NCBI RefSeq assembly: GCF_024355225.1
Contig: NZ_VCNH01000008.1
Coordinates: forward strand, 3,100,001 to 3,164,000
DNA length: 64,000 nucleotides
Origin: Roseovarius sp. M141
GTDB taxonomy: Bacteria > Pseudomonadota > Alphaproteobacteria > Rhodobacterales > Rhodobacteraceae
Direction: 5' to 3'
Positions 1 to 11,990 of the stretch are shown here, in pieces. Under the pieces are notes generated by a model. The model was given only the letters and a program-made list of their open reading frames with translations, was not told where the DNA came from and made no database searches. Numbering within the stretch: the stretch's first letter is position 1; each line of letters opens with the position of its first letter. The translations under genes and the position numbers were made by a program.

Positions 1-12
1 GCGAGGATATTT

Positions 13-663
13 TCAGCAAGAAGAATGGACGAGGTCGGCGCGGATCAGACCGCGTAACGCATTGCCGACGTAAAGTGCTGTGCCCTCGGTGATGTCCTGC
101 GGCGTCAGACGAGCGAGTAACGCACGGCGGGCGGCGATCAGCGATTCGCGCCCGATACCGGGCAGCAGGCCGCAGGCGCGCGGTGGGGTCAGAAGGCTGT
201 CGCCGGTATCGATATAGAGATTGGTGATGGTCCCCTCGCACAGCGCGCCGCCGGTATTGAGGAATATCCATTCGTCGATACCCGGAGGCAGGTCGGCGCG
301 GGCGGTGTCATAAAGCGCACGGCGCGTCGTCTTGTGCCGCAGCCATGGATCAGCGGCGTCAAGCCGCTGGGGGTGGATGGCAACGCGCCACCGGGTATCG
401 GGCGCGAGCGGCTGGAACGGGGTGGCAGTAACTGCGGCCTGCCCTGCCGCGTCCACGGTCAGGCGCAGGCGCAGCGGGCCATCGGCGGTGATACCTTCCA
501 GCGCAGACTCGGCCCCCTGCGGCGTGATCCCGAGGGCGCGCGCCGAGCGACGCAGCCGGGCCATGTGGCGCGCACGGTGGGCGATGCCGATGCCCGGCGT
601 CCACAACATCGTCTCGATCAGTGCGAATCCCGGATCAGCGGGCGGGCAAAGCGGGTTTTCCAC
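13..663 (-). CDS. Class IV aminotransferase, 4-amino-4-deoxychorismate lyase-like (PabC-type)
   Basis: A 216-residue PLP enzyme of fold-type IV. The likely PLP lysine is K111 in RHKTTRR, and the family motifs EGTITNL (about 143-149) and LLPGIGRESL (about 165-174) are present. It probably releases pyruvate from aminodeoxychorismate to give p-aminobenzoate for folate. It overlaps the end of pabB by 46 bases and begins at GTG 663 behind GAGGAGG, so the two are translationally coupled. The pairing with pabB is the main argument against a branched-chain or D-amino acid aminotransferase, which share the fold. The protein is shorter than typical PabC (about 270), mainly at the N terminus. Confidence 0.85.
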   Translation of the reverse strand: MENPLCPPADPGFALIETMLWTPGIGIAHRARHMARLRRSARALGITPQGAESALEGITADGPLRLRLTVDAAGQAAVTATPFQPLAPDTRWRVAIHPQRLDAADPWLRHKTTRRALYDTARADLPPGIDEWIFLNTGGALCEGTITNLYIDTGDSLLTPPRACGLLPGIGRESLIAARRALLARLTPQDITEGTALYVGNALRGLIRADLVHSSC

Positions 664-1757
664 AGCGCCTCCTCATATTCGGCCTCGGCCGTACTGTCAT
701 AAACCACGCCGCCGCCGACATTGAGCGTCACGCGTCCCCCATCGTCCAGCAGCAGGGTGCGGATCGCAACGTTGAATTCGGCCCGCCCGTCCGGCGCAGC
801 CCAGCCGATAGAGCCACAGTAGATGTCGCGCGCCTCCGGCTCCAGATCGCGCAGCACCTGCATGGCGCGCAGCTTCGGCGCGCCGGTGATCGACCCACAG
901 GGGAACAGCGCGGTAAAGAGCCCGGCAAGGCCCGTATCGGGCCTCATCTGCCCCTCGATCAGCGACGTCATTTGGTGGACGGTGCTATAGCTTTCGATGG
1001 TGAAAAGTTCCGGCACGGTGACGCTGCCGGGCGTGCAGACGCGGCTGAGATCGTTGCGCAAGAGATCGACGATCATCAGATTCTCGGCGCGGTTCTTCTC
1101 ATCGCTGGACAGGAAAATACGACGGTGCGCGTCCTCGGCGGGATCGGCGCTGCGCGGCTGGGTGCCCTTCATCGGGCGGGTCTGGATGCGCCCGGACGTA
1201 TCGGTGCGAAAGAACAGCTCGGGCGAGCGTGACAGCAGCGAAGGCAAGTCCGGCTGGCGTACCAGCGCGCCGTGGCGCACCGGCTGCGCCGCAAATAGCG
1301 CGGCATAAACCGCAGCGGGATCGCCTGATGCCGTCCCCTCCAGCGGAAAGGTCAGGTTGGCCTGATAGAAATCACCGGCGCTGATATAGTCATGAACCCT
1401 ATCGAACGCGGCAGCGTAGCGGGCCGCATCCCAGCGGGGCGTAAATTCCGACAGGCTGCCGCCACCCTTGGGCAGGTCCGGCGCAAGCGTGGGTGCATCA
1501 TAGACACCGAATGCCATCAGCGGCAGTCGGCGGCGGGTTGGCATCAGCGGCCGAAGGCGCGGCTCCAGCGCATAGCCCAGCTCGTAGCTGGCATATCCTG
1601 CCAGCCATGCGCCATCTGCGCGCGCGGCATCCAGCGCGGCCAGTGCGCCCGGCACATCGCCCGCATCCTGTGCAAGGATCATCCGGCGCGGCGCCGCGAA
1701 CAGGCAGGCGCCATCCCCGTCCGGCCCCACCGGCCCATGATCGAAGCGAATTTCCAC
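618..1757 (-). CDS. pabB: Aminodeoxychorismate synthase component I
   Basis: Chorismate-binding enzyme that makes 4-amino-4-deoxychorismate in p-aminobenzoate and folate synthesis. The nucleophile-bearing motif PMKGT (about 196-200), ENLMIVDLLRND (about 225-236) and FPCGSITGAPK (about 285-295) are all present; the PxKGT lysine separates PabB from anthranilate synthase. I place the start at GTG 1757, seven bases after GGAGG, giving 379 residues; the upstream TTG at 1763 directly abuts the ribosome-binding site. The N-terminal TrpE-like domain is short. It is followed by the overlapping pabC-like gene, and is divergent from carB across about 245 bases. Confidence 0.93.
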   Translation of the reverse strand: MEIRFDHGPVGPDGDGACLFAAPRRMILAQDAGDVPGALAALDAARADGAWLAGYASYELGYALEPRLRPLMPTRRRLPLMAFGVYDAPTLAPDLPKGGGSLSEFTPRWDAARYAAAFDRVHDYISAGDFYQANLTFPLEGTASGDPAAVYAALFAAQPVRHGALVRQPDLPSLLSRSPELFFRTDTSGRIQTRPMKGTQPRSADPAEDAHRRIFLSSDEKNRAENLMIVDLLRNDLSRVCTPGSVTVPELFTIESYSTVHQMTSLIEGQMRPDTGLAGLFTALFPCGSITGAPKLRAMQVLRDLEPEARDIYCGSIGWAAPDGRAEFNVAIRTLLLDDGGRVTLNVGGGVVYDSTAEAEYEEALWKTRFARPLIRDSH

Positions 1758-2002
1758 CTGCAACCCTCCCTGCGCGCTTCTTTGTGCGCGCCGCCACCTT
1801 GGCCGCTACCTAGTGTGTTTCACGCCCAAGTTAAAACAGAACTTGAAATCAGTGCCAGTCGGCGCGCGCCTGTAGCCTAGCCCCTTGCGCCGGAGCGCCG
1901 CATGGATATAACGCCACCAATTTGCGCGCCCGCCCAACGCGATCCGATGCGACGCTCCCGGCGGGCCTGCGCAACCACAGCTGCCAAGCGGGGACACGGG
2001 TT

Positions 2003-5305
<3,303 letters not shown>

Positions 5306-5603
5306 GACACAGCGCAGGCCGGGCAATTGTCCGGCCTGCGCACGCAGTGTTACAAAGCGGCATCTGCGCGTGAGTACGAAATAATATTAGGCGTATTTCT
5401 GCCGGAATAATCATAAATATTCCAACTTAAAAACAGCACCTTACGAACCAACATGCCAGTTATGCGCTCCAGCCACGGCAGCCATGCTGCCATTGCATGT
5501 AATATTATTCGAATACCCATTGCTTTCCCCAAAAAGATAGATAGATCCGGGTCAAGGCGACACGGTGAGCCTGAGATGAATATGCAGCACTAGGGAGGCA
5601 CCC
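5306..5603. other. Intergenic region after carB with a strong hairpin and an AT-rich tract
   Basis: Just after the carB stop lies a perfect 11-bp stem (5312-5322 with 5331-5341, 8-base loop), a likely transcript end or stabiliser although no T-run follows. Bases about 5380-5545 are clearly richer in A and T than the surroundings and hold no convincing gene. The last part must carry the promoter and ribosome-binding site (GGGAGG at about 5593) of the microprotein genes. Confidence 0.6.
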
Positions 5604-5723
5604 ATGACCAGGGATCAATTGAACCGCGAATTTCGCATGCATAGTGCCACATGGCCCGCTGTGCTTTTTGTCTATGGCCTGATCTTCGGGACCATGGTCC
5701 TGTCCGCGATGTCGATGACCTGA
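5604..5723 (+). CDS. Small single-helix membrane protein, tandem copy 1
   Basis: A 39-codon gene starting at ATG 5604, about six bases after GGGAGG. The product has a polar head (MTRDQLNREFRMHS), then one hydrophobic segment (about residues 17-36), and ends AMSMT. I do not recognise the family. The next small gene, 147 bases on, encodes a protein of identical length with 26 of 39 identical residues, including the first and last residues. Conservation of length and of protein rather than DNA sequence argues that both are real. No function can be assigned; a role as a small membrane-complex subunit or regulator is only a guess. Confidence 0.6.
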   Translation: MTRDQLNREFRMHSATWPAVLFVYGLIFGTMVLSAMSMT

Positions 5724-5870
5724 CACGCAGGCCCGGGCCAACCCTGACAGGGCTGGCCACTTCAAAAGTTTCAGCAGATGCAGCGGCGGATGGGACACAC
5801 CCATGCGCCAATACCCAATTTGGATCAGGGTCCGGAGTGCCCCTGTCCCACGGCCAGAAGCGATAGAGCC

Positions 5871-5990
5871 ATGACCAGAGAACAACTGAACCGCGAACTG
5901 CGGGCGCACAGCGCAAACTTTCCTGCCGTCCTGATTGTCTATGCCGCAATTGTTGGCACGATGGTCCTGACCGGCATCGCCATGACCTGA
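5871..5990 (+). CDS. Small single-helix membrane protein, tandem copy 2
   Basis: A 39-codon paralogue of the preceding gene: polar head MTREQLNRELRAHS, then a hydrophobic stretch running through VLIVYAAIVGTMVL, ending GIAMT. Differences from copy 1 are mostly conservative (D/E, F/L, W/F, S/T). A Shine-Dalgarno-like AGAAG lies 10-15 bases before ATG 5871. A strong terminator follows 57 bases after the stop, so the two small genes probably form one transcript. The family is unknown to me. Confidence 0.62.
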   Translation: MTREQLNRELRAHSANFPAVLIVYAAIVGTMVLTGIAMT

Positions 5991-6047
5991 GGGCCGTCCG
6001 GCGCGCGCAGGGAGCGGCCCCTGACAAACGACTGCCCGTAAATATAT

Positions 6048-6082
6048 GCGGCGGATGGTGTCCCATCCGCCGCTTTTCTTTT
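6048..6082 (+). terminator. Rho-independent terminator of the microprotein genes
   Basis: Perfect 11-bp stem (6048-6058 with 6063-6073), four-base loop, then TTTTCTTTT. The T-run is on the plus strand, so it ends transcription of the two small genes before the convergent ABC transporter operon. Confidence 0.88.
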
Positions 6083-6110
6083 GGGATAGAGATAGCCCCC
6101 GAAAAACGCG

Positions 6111-7811
6111 TTATGCGTCCGAGGGCATGATCTTCTTGTCTTTGGGGTCAATCTGCTGCGATGCCGCCTCACCCAGGTTTTCCAGGCCCCGCTCCTCCAG
6201 AAGCGTGGTCAACCAATCAGGATCCATTTCCGGGACCGAGCTGAGCAGAAGGTCCGTATAGGGGTGGTGCGGCGGCGTGAACATCGCGTCCTTCGGACCC
6301 TGTTCGACCACCTTGCCATGCTGCATGACGACCACTTCGTCGGCGATCGACCGTACCGTCGCCAGATCATGAGTGATGAACATATAGGCCAGGTTCAGCT
6401 CATCCTGCAGGCGGTCCAGCAGGCGCAGAATACCCTCGGCGACAAGTTGATCCAGCGCAGATGTTACTTCGTCACAAACGATAAAGCTGGGCTCGGCCGC
6501 CAGCGCACGGGCGATGCCGATGCGCTGCTTCTGGCCACCTGACAATTCGGACGGGTACCGATTGTAGTATTTCGCCGGCTCCAGTTCGATCAGATCCAGC
6601 AGCTCGTCCACCCGGTTTTTCAGTGCCGCCCCCTTGAGGCCGGAATAGAATCTCGCAGGCCGTCCGATGATCTCGCTGATCTTGACCTTGGGGTTCAGCG
6701 CGGTGTCGGCCATCTGATAGATCATCTGGCACTGGCGCAGCTGTTCCTTGTTTCGGTTGCGGTAATCCGCCGGGAACGGCTGGCCCTTGAACAGCACCTC
6801 GCCTTTCTGGGGCGGCAGAAGGCCCGTAATGACGCGTGCTGTTGTGGACTTGCCCGACCCCGATTCACCCACCACGGCCACGGTCATGCCTTCGTAGATG
6901 TCAAAACTGACGTTATCCAGGATCTTGGGACCGGCGGAATAGGCGGCATCGACGTTCTTGACGGAAATCAGGCAGTCACGGCCATCACGCTGACGCTGCG
7001 GCGACTCGAAGCTGCGTACGGCCCAGAGGGATTTGGTGTATTCCTCCTTTGGGTTATTCAGCATCTCGGCGGTCGAGGCTTCTTCCACCTCTTCGCCTTT
7101 CAGCAGTACCTTGATCGTGTCGGCCATCTGCGCGACGACCGCGAGGTCGTGCGTGATATAAAGCGCGGCTGTATCGAACTGATCGACGATGTCCCGGATC
7201 GCGGCCAGAACCTCGATCTGGGTGGTCACATCCAGCGCCGTCGTCGGCTCGTCAAAGATGATCAGATCGGGCCGACAGGACATGGCCATTGCCGTCATCG
7301 CACGCTGCAACTGACCGCCAGAGACCTGATGGGGATAGCGAAACCCGATCTCCTCGGGGTTCGGCAGGCGCAGACGGTTATATAGATCAATCGCGTCTTC
7401 CTGCGCCTCCATCCGTTTTTTCAGACGATATTGCAGCGGCCCCTCGGTGTGCTGATCGATGATCTTGTGCGCGGGGTTGAAGGACGCCGCGGCCGATTGC
7501 GCAACATAGGCAATACGCTTGCCGCGCAGGCCGCGCCGCTCTCCCTCGGTGGCGGTGGTCAGCTCCATCCCGTCGAACTCGATAGACGAGTCTTCGGAGA
7601 TGCGCGTGCCGTCACGGGCATAGCCCATCGCAGCGGCGCCGATGGTGGATTTACCAGCGCCCGATTCCCCGATCAGACCCATCACTTCGCCGCGGTGCAG
7701 GGTCAGGTCGACACCCTTGATGATGTCGACCCAAGTTTCGTCCGAATAGCCCTGAATTTTCAGGTTTCTGATTTTCAGAAGGATATCGTGTTTGCTTTTG
7801 TCAAAGGTCAT
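6111..7811 (-). CDS. Peptide-type ABC transporter, fused double ATPase
   Basis: A 566-residue ATPase that joins the usual DppD- and DppF-like halves in one chain. The first half has Walker A GESGAGKST, signature VSGGQLQR and Walker B LIIFDEPT; the second has GESGSGKST, LSGGQKQR and FIVCDEVTSALD. It powers uptake through the two permeases encoded just upstream; its ATG 7811 follows the permease stop by six bases. It is the last gene of a five-gene operon. Fused ATPases are common for this transporter class in Rhodobacterales. The substrate (peptide, nickel, or a small amine compound) cannot be read from the sequence. Confidence 0.93.
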   Translation of the reverse strand: MTFDKSKHDILLKIRNLKIQGYSDETWVDIIKGVDLTLHRGEVMGLIGESGAGKSTIGAAAMGYARDGTRISEDSSIEFDGMELTTATEGERRGLRGKRIAYVAQSAAASFNPAHKIIDQHTEGPLQYRLKKRMEAQEDAIDLYNRLRLPNPEEIGFRYPHQVSGGQLQRAMTAMAMSCRPDLIIFDEPTTALDVTTQIEVLAAIRDIVDQFDTAALYITHDLAVVAQMADTIKVLLKGEEVEEASTAEMLNNPKEEYTKSLWAVRSFESPQRQRDGRDCLISVKNVDAAYSAGPKILDNVSFDIYEGMTVAVVGESGSGKSTTARVITGLLPPQKGEVLFKGQPFPADYRNRNKEQLRQCQMIYQMADTALNPKVKISEIIGRPARFYSGLKGAALKNRVDELLDLIELEPAKYYNRYPSELSGGQKQRIGIARALAAEPSFIVCDEVTSALDQLVAEGILRLLDRLQDELNLAYMFITHDLATVRSIADEVVVMQHGKVVEQGPKDAMFTPPHHPYTDLLLSSVPEMDPDWLTTLLEERGLENLGEAASQQIDPKDKKIMPSDA

Positions 7812-7817
7812 GCGTCT

Positions 7818-8879
7818 TTACTCCTTCAGTCCCGAGGACCGGTGCAGCATCCAGTCCACCACGAAATTGACCCCGACGGTCAGTAGCGCGATGGCGGCGG
7901 CTGGAATAAGCGGTGTGATTTCGCCAAATGAGATCAGCGTTGCATTCTCGCGCACCATAGATCCCCAATCGGCCGTGGGTGGCTGGATACCAAGGCCAAG
8001 GAATGACAGGCCCGCGACCAGCAGGAACACAAAGCAGAATTCCAGACCGAATTCAGCAACCAGCGGTGCGGTCGAGTTTGGCAGAATCTCGCGCCGGATG
8101 AGGTACCAGGTACCCTCCCCGCGCAGTTTGGCCGCTTCGATATAGTCCATCACCACGACATCGCCCGCGACGGCCCGCGTCAGGCGGAAGACGCGCGGTG
8201 CGTAGATGATCGACACGGCGATGATGATGACCGGCATCGACGGGCCGAAGATCGACAGCATCAGCAGCGCAAAGATCAGCGACGGGATCGACATGATCAC
8301 ATCCGCGAATCGTCCCAGGAAGTTGTCCAGTATCCCCCCCTTGGTCGCCGCCAGAAGACCCAGAAAGGCACCGACGATAAACGCCAACAGCGTCGCCGTC
8401 AGCGCCAGCCCGACCGAATTGCGCGTGCCATAGATCAGGCGACTGAACATGTCGCGACCCAATTGATCAGCACCCAGCAGCATGTTCTGGTCCGCCGGTG
8501 CGAAGGCCGACGCAATCACCTCGGCCTCGCCAAAGGGCGCGATCCACGGGGCAAAGATACCCGCGATGGCGTAGGTGAAGATCACGAACATGCCAAAGGC
8601 GGCGGTAAGCGGCGCGGTCCGCAATTCCTTGGCCATCTCCTTGGAGACGAGCAGGATCAGGAACTCGCGGAAAGTATAGGACACCATTGCCGCCAACGCG
8701 AGAACACCGGCCGCGACCGCGATCATCTTGAGTGCGTCTGCGCCTCCGATGATGCCCACAACGAACGACACCAACGTCAGTGAAAACAGAAGCAGGAACG
8801 CTGATCTTTTATTGTAGAACGCGGCAAGGCATGACGCGATCAGGAGCAGCGAATAGTATGCGATTACAAAAATGCTCAT
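7818..8879 (-). CDS. Peptide-type ABC transporter permease, DppC-like with extended N terminus
   Basis: Inner-membrane permease of the OppC/DppC type, with the loop GADQLGRDMFSRLIYGTRNS and the cytoplasmic EAA-type region (about EAAKLRGEGTWYLIRREILPN) in the second half. The first roughly 85 residues form an extra hydrophobic region with about three predicted helices before the standard start of the family; it makes the protein 353 residues instead of about 300. AAGGGAG precedes ATG 8879. It lies 13 bases after the partner permease and pairs with it to form the channel. Confidence 0.92.
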   Translation of the reverse strand: MSIFVIAYYSLLLIASCLAAFYNKRSAFLLLFSLTLVSFVVGIIGGADALKMIAVAAGVLALAAMVSYTFREFLILLVSKEMAKELRTAPLTAAFGMFVIFTYAIAGIFAPWIAPFGEAEVIASAFAPADQNMLLGADQLGRDMFSRLIYGTRNSVGLALTATLLAFIVGAFLGLLAATKGGILDNFLGRFADVIMSIPSLIFALLMLSIFGPSMPVIIIAVSIIYAPRVFRLTRAVAGDVVVMDYIEAAKLRGEGTWYLIRREILPNSTAPLVAEFGLEFCFVFLLVAGLSFLGLGIQPPTADWGSMVRENATLISFGEITPLIPAAAIALLTVGVNFVVDWMLHRSSGLKE

Positions 8880-8892
8880 ATCTCGAACTCCC

Positions 8893-9849
8893 TTACTTCG
8901 GATGCCGCAGGCGCGGATTGGTCAGGATGGCACCCACATCTGCTGCGAGATTGAGCAGGATGAATGTTGCGGCGAAGATCAGGCAGCAGGCCTGCACCAC
9001 AGGAAAGTCGCGTTTGCTGACCGCGTCGACCAACGCCTGCCCGATGCCGGGATAGACGAAGACCACTTCGACCAGCACGACGCCGGTGATGAGATACGCG
9101 AGGTTCAGCGCGATCACGTTGATGATCGGCGCCCAGGCGTTGGGCAGCGCGTGGCGCACGATGACCTTCCACGGCGGGGTGCCCTTCAGCTTGGCCATTT
9201 CGATATAGGGCGAGGCCAGCAGGTTGATGATGGCGGCGCGCGTCATGCGCATCATGTGCGCGGTGACAACCAGAACCAGCGTCAGCGCCGGCAGGAACGT
9301 GCGCTCCAGCAGTTCCCAGAAGGACATGCTGTCACTCAGGCTGGCGATCGCGGGGAACATGCCCCACTTGACCGAAAAGAAGAGGATCAGGATGTAGCCC
9401 AGAAAGAATTCCGGGCTGGAGATCGACGTCAGCGTCAGCACGTTGGCCACCCGGTCGAAGATCGAGTTGCGCAGAAGCGCGACGATCACACCAAGGGTAA
9501 TGGCGAAGGGCACCGCGATGACGGCGGCATAGGTGGCAAGGAACAGCGTGTTGCGGAACCGTTCACCGATCACGCTCATCACCGTTTCCTGGGTCACGAT
9601 GGACCGACCGAAATCAAGCGTCACCGCACTTCTCAGCCAATCGAAATACCGCACGATCGCGGGGTCGTTCAGCCCCATCTGCTCGCGCAGGTTTCTGACG
9701 TTTTCCTCGGTCGCGCCTTGGCCCAGAACCGCCTCGGCGATGTCGCCTGGCAAGAGTTCGACCATGAAGAAGATGATGACTGAAATCACGAGTAGTATGA
9801 CCAGCCCCAGACCGAGCCGTTTCGCAACAAGCCCAAGAATGTCGCCCAT
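8893..9849 (-). CDS. Peptide-type ABC transporter permease, DppB-like
   Basis: A 318-residue OppB/DppB-type permease with the N-terminal helix of the family, the MVELLPGD loop near residue 30 and the EAA-type cytoplasmic loop EMAKLKGTPPWKVIVRHALPN. AGGAGGG four bases before ATG 9849 supports the start. It is separated from the upstream binding-protein gene by 192 bases containing hairpins, a common way to make the binding protein in excess over the membrane subunits. Confidence 0.94.
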   Translation of the reverse strand: MGDILGLVAKRLGLGLVILLVISVIIFFMVELLPGDIAEAVLGQGATEENVRNLREQMGLNDPAIVRYFDWLRSAVTLDFGRSIVTQETVMSVIGERFRNTLFLATYAAVIAVPFAITLGVIVALLRNSIFDRVANVLTLTSISSPEFFLGYILILFFSVKWGMFPAIASLSDSMSFWELLERTFLPALTLVLVVTAHMMRMTRAAIINLLASPYIEMAKLKGTPPWKVIVRHALPNAWAPIINVIALNLAYLITGVVLVEVVFVYPGIGQALVDAVSKRDFPVVQACCLIFAATFILLNLAADVGAILTNPRLRHPK

Positions 9850-9971
9850 TTATCCCTCCTGCTGTTGTTCCGGTCTGCCACCGCTAACATGGTCAGACGC
9901 GAATTAACAGTAAATCGCCATCTCTATCACGGTACCCCGTGGGTCCATGGCATTGATTTTGGCCCAAAATC

Positions 9972-10026
9972 CCGCGCCGTGGCGCGGTATGGGCATGACA
10001 GCCCGGCGGCCGCAGGGGCGCCGGGC
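9972..10026 (-). promoter_or_regulatory. Intercistronic hairpins between binding protein and permease genes
   Basis: Two GC-rich hairpins lie in the gap: one around 9972-9987 and an 8-bp stem 10001-10008 with 10019-10026. Neither has a T-run, so mRNA stabilisation or partial attenuation is more likely than full termination. Placement after the binding-protein stop fits differential expression within the operon. Confidence 0.5.
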
Positions 10027-10041
10027 CGGGTGCTCTATCGT

Positions 10042-11652
10042 CTAGCTTTCGAACCACCAGCGGCTTGCGGCGCGGTAGCCGTCCAGCTGCCAGCTGATCG
10101 CGTATTCGCCGGTGGTGCCTATATTCTTGCGCTTGCCGTAAACGAAGTTCGGGAAATACGGGATGACCGTGCCCCCGTCATCACGCGCCAGAACTGCCAT
10201 ATCGCGATACATCTCGGCGCGCAGGCCATCGTCCAGCTCGGCCTTGGCCTGAAGCAGCAGCTTGTTGAACTCTTCGTTCTGCCAGTGCGATTCGTTCCAG
10301 GCGGCGTCGTCCTTGTAGGCAAGGCTGTACATCACGTCCGGCGTCGGGCGCGCACCCCATGCCACCATGCACCACGGTTTCTTCAGCCAGATATCGGACC
10401 AATAGCCGTCATTCGGCTCGCGCGCGACTTTGATGTCGATGCCCGCGGCCTTGGCGTGTTCCGAATAAAGGATGGCCGCATCGACCGCGCCGGTTGCGAT
10501 GGAATCGGCAGAATGGAGCGTGACCGACAGATTCTCCATTCCTGCCGTTTTCAGCAGCGATTTGGCCTGATCGGGATCGTAGGGGGTCTGCTCTACATCG
10601 TCGGGCCAATAAGGCATGGCGGGCGAATGGTGGAAATCGTTGCCGATCGTTGCCGCGCCAAACAGAATCTTCTCCATCATGTCTTCGCGGTTGATCGACA
10701 GCTTCAGGGCCTTGCGCACGTTCACATCGGTGAATGGCTCCACGTCGCAGAACATCGGCATGGTAATCGTCTGCGCGGATGGCAGGTTTATCACATCGAC
10801 GTCGGGGTGACGCTCGACCAGCGCCATTGTCTTGTTCTCCAGCCAGCTTGTCGCGTCCGCGTCGCCGGTCACCAGCGCCGTCTGACGCGCATTGGGGTCG
10901 TTGATGAAGATCACCTCGATCGCGTCGAAATAGGCCCCCTCACCGTGCCAATCGTCGTGGCGGGTCAGCGAGGCGCGGATGCCCGGCTCCCAGTTGTCCA
11001 GTTTGTAGGGGCCACAGCCATCGCCGGATTGCCAGTTGGCAGTGCCGTCCTCGTTCGCAGGCAGTATGACCAAGTGATAGTCGGTCATAAGCCACGGCAG
11101 ATCCGCATTGCCTGCATCCATTTTAAACACGACTGTCGATTCGTCTTGCGCAACGACGTCCGTGACACTGGTCAACAGCGCCTTGGCGGTCGATGTGCTG
11201 TCCTCGCCGCGGTGATAATTTATTGAGGCCACGACATCCTCGGCCGTTACCTTCTTGCCTGAATGGAACGTCGCTTTGGGGTTCAGCTTGAACGTCCACT
11301 CGGACGCATCCGGTGTGGCCGACCATTCTGTCGCCACGTCAGGGCCAAGCGTGCCATCGGTTTCGATCAGCGTCAGGAACGCCCGCTGCGTGTGTGCCAG
11401 CAGGATTTCGGCGTTGGATTCGTAAAGGCCCGGATCGTTGCTGTCGCCCGAGTTGCCATCATGTTGCGCGATGCGAAAGGTGCCTCCACGCTTTGGCTCG
11501 GCCCGCGCGGCGGTGCCCCATAGGCCGGTTGCGGCGCTGGCGGTGACGCCTGCGGCCATCGAGTAATTCATGAACGAACGGCGTGAAACCCTCCCCTCGC
11601 GGGCGGCGTGCGCCAATCGGTCCAACATCATCTGAGTGTTCGGATTTTTCAT
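10042..11652 (-). CDS. Peptide-type ABC transporter substrate-binding protein, copy 1 (family 5)
   Basis: A 536-residue periplasmic binding protein of the SBP_bac_5 type. The Tat-type leader carries SRRSF near residue 23 and probably ends at TAARA. The start at ATG 11652 is chosen because GGGAG lies just upstream; a start at 11709 would add 19 residues. It is closely similar along its whole length to the next protein upstream, with shared blocks such as PDVMYSLAY, WNESHWQNE and DPNARQTALVTGDADA/DVDA. Export folded by Tat suggests a cofactor-like ligand or fast folding, but this is inference. Confidence 0.92.
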   Translation of the reverse strand: MKNPNTQMMLDRLAHAAREGRVSRRSFMNYSMAAGVTASAATGLWGTAARAEPKRGGTFRIAQHDGNSGDSNDPGLYESNAEILLAHTQRAFLTLIETDGTLGPDVATEWSATPDASEWTFKLNPKATFHSGKKVTAEDVVASINYHRGEDSTSTAKALLTSVTDVVAQDESTVVFKMDAGNADLPWLMTDYHLVILPANEDGTANWQSGDGCGPYKLDNWEPGIRASLTRHDDWHGEGAYFDAIEVIFINDPNARQTALVTGDADATSWLENKTMALVERHPDVDVINLPSAQTITMPMFCDVEPFTDVNVRKALKLSINREDMMEKILFGAATIGNDFHHSPAMPYWPDDVEQTPYDPDQAKSLLKTAGMENLSVTLHSADSIATGAVDAAILYSEHAKAAGIDIKVAREPNDGYWSDIWLKKPWCMVAWGARPTPDVMYSLAYKDDAAWNESHWQNEEFNKLLLQAKAELDDGLRAEMYRDMAVLARDDGGTVIPYFPNFVYGKRKNIGTTGEYAISWQLDGYRAASRWWFES

Positions 11653-11990
11653 GTCATCTCCCTGAATATCGGCTTTGATCCCGCTTTGCACAGGCGGATG
11701 GTGTTTCAATACGCCTGTGCAGTCTGTGCCTGTTGCGGCCAGAAGACGGAGTCAGAAGCGACCTGTTGCCAGCAAAACACGAAAGATACCCGGCATCCAC
11801 AAATTTCCTGAGAACGCAACGATATTTCCGCATTGTTGCCCTTGGTGAAATAAACTTGCATGAGGCGGTGGCCTAACACTGAACTACGCCCAAAAACCTG
11901 CGTCCGGCCCGCGTCGTCTGGGGCCAATGCAGACCCGGCGCAATGCCACGCCGGGTCTGGTCGCTGTCACGTAACGGGGCTTTGTGGAAA
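11653..11990. other. Gap between the two binding-protein genes
   Basis: Contains a perfect 10-bp stem (11931-11940 with 11949-11958, 8-base loop) shortly after the upstream gene's stop. It has no T-run on the minus strand, so it looks like a 3' stabilising hairpin or attenuator. The remaining bases hold no gene that I can support, but may carry a separate promoter for copy 1. Confidence 0.55.

Noticed and set aside
5350-5532. 60-codon minus-strand frame in the AT-rich gap after carB
   Set aside because: A plausible ribosome-binding site exists, but there is no recognisable domain and the region looks like leader DNA; not enough to call a gene.
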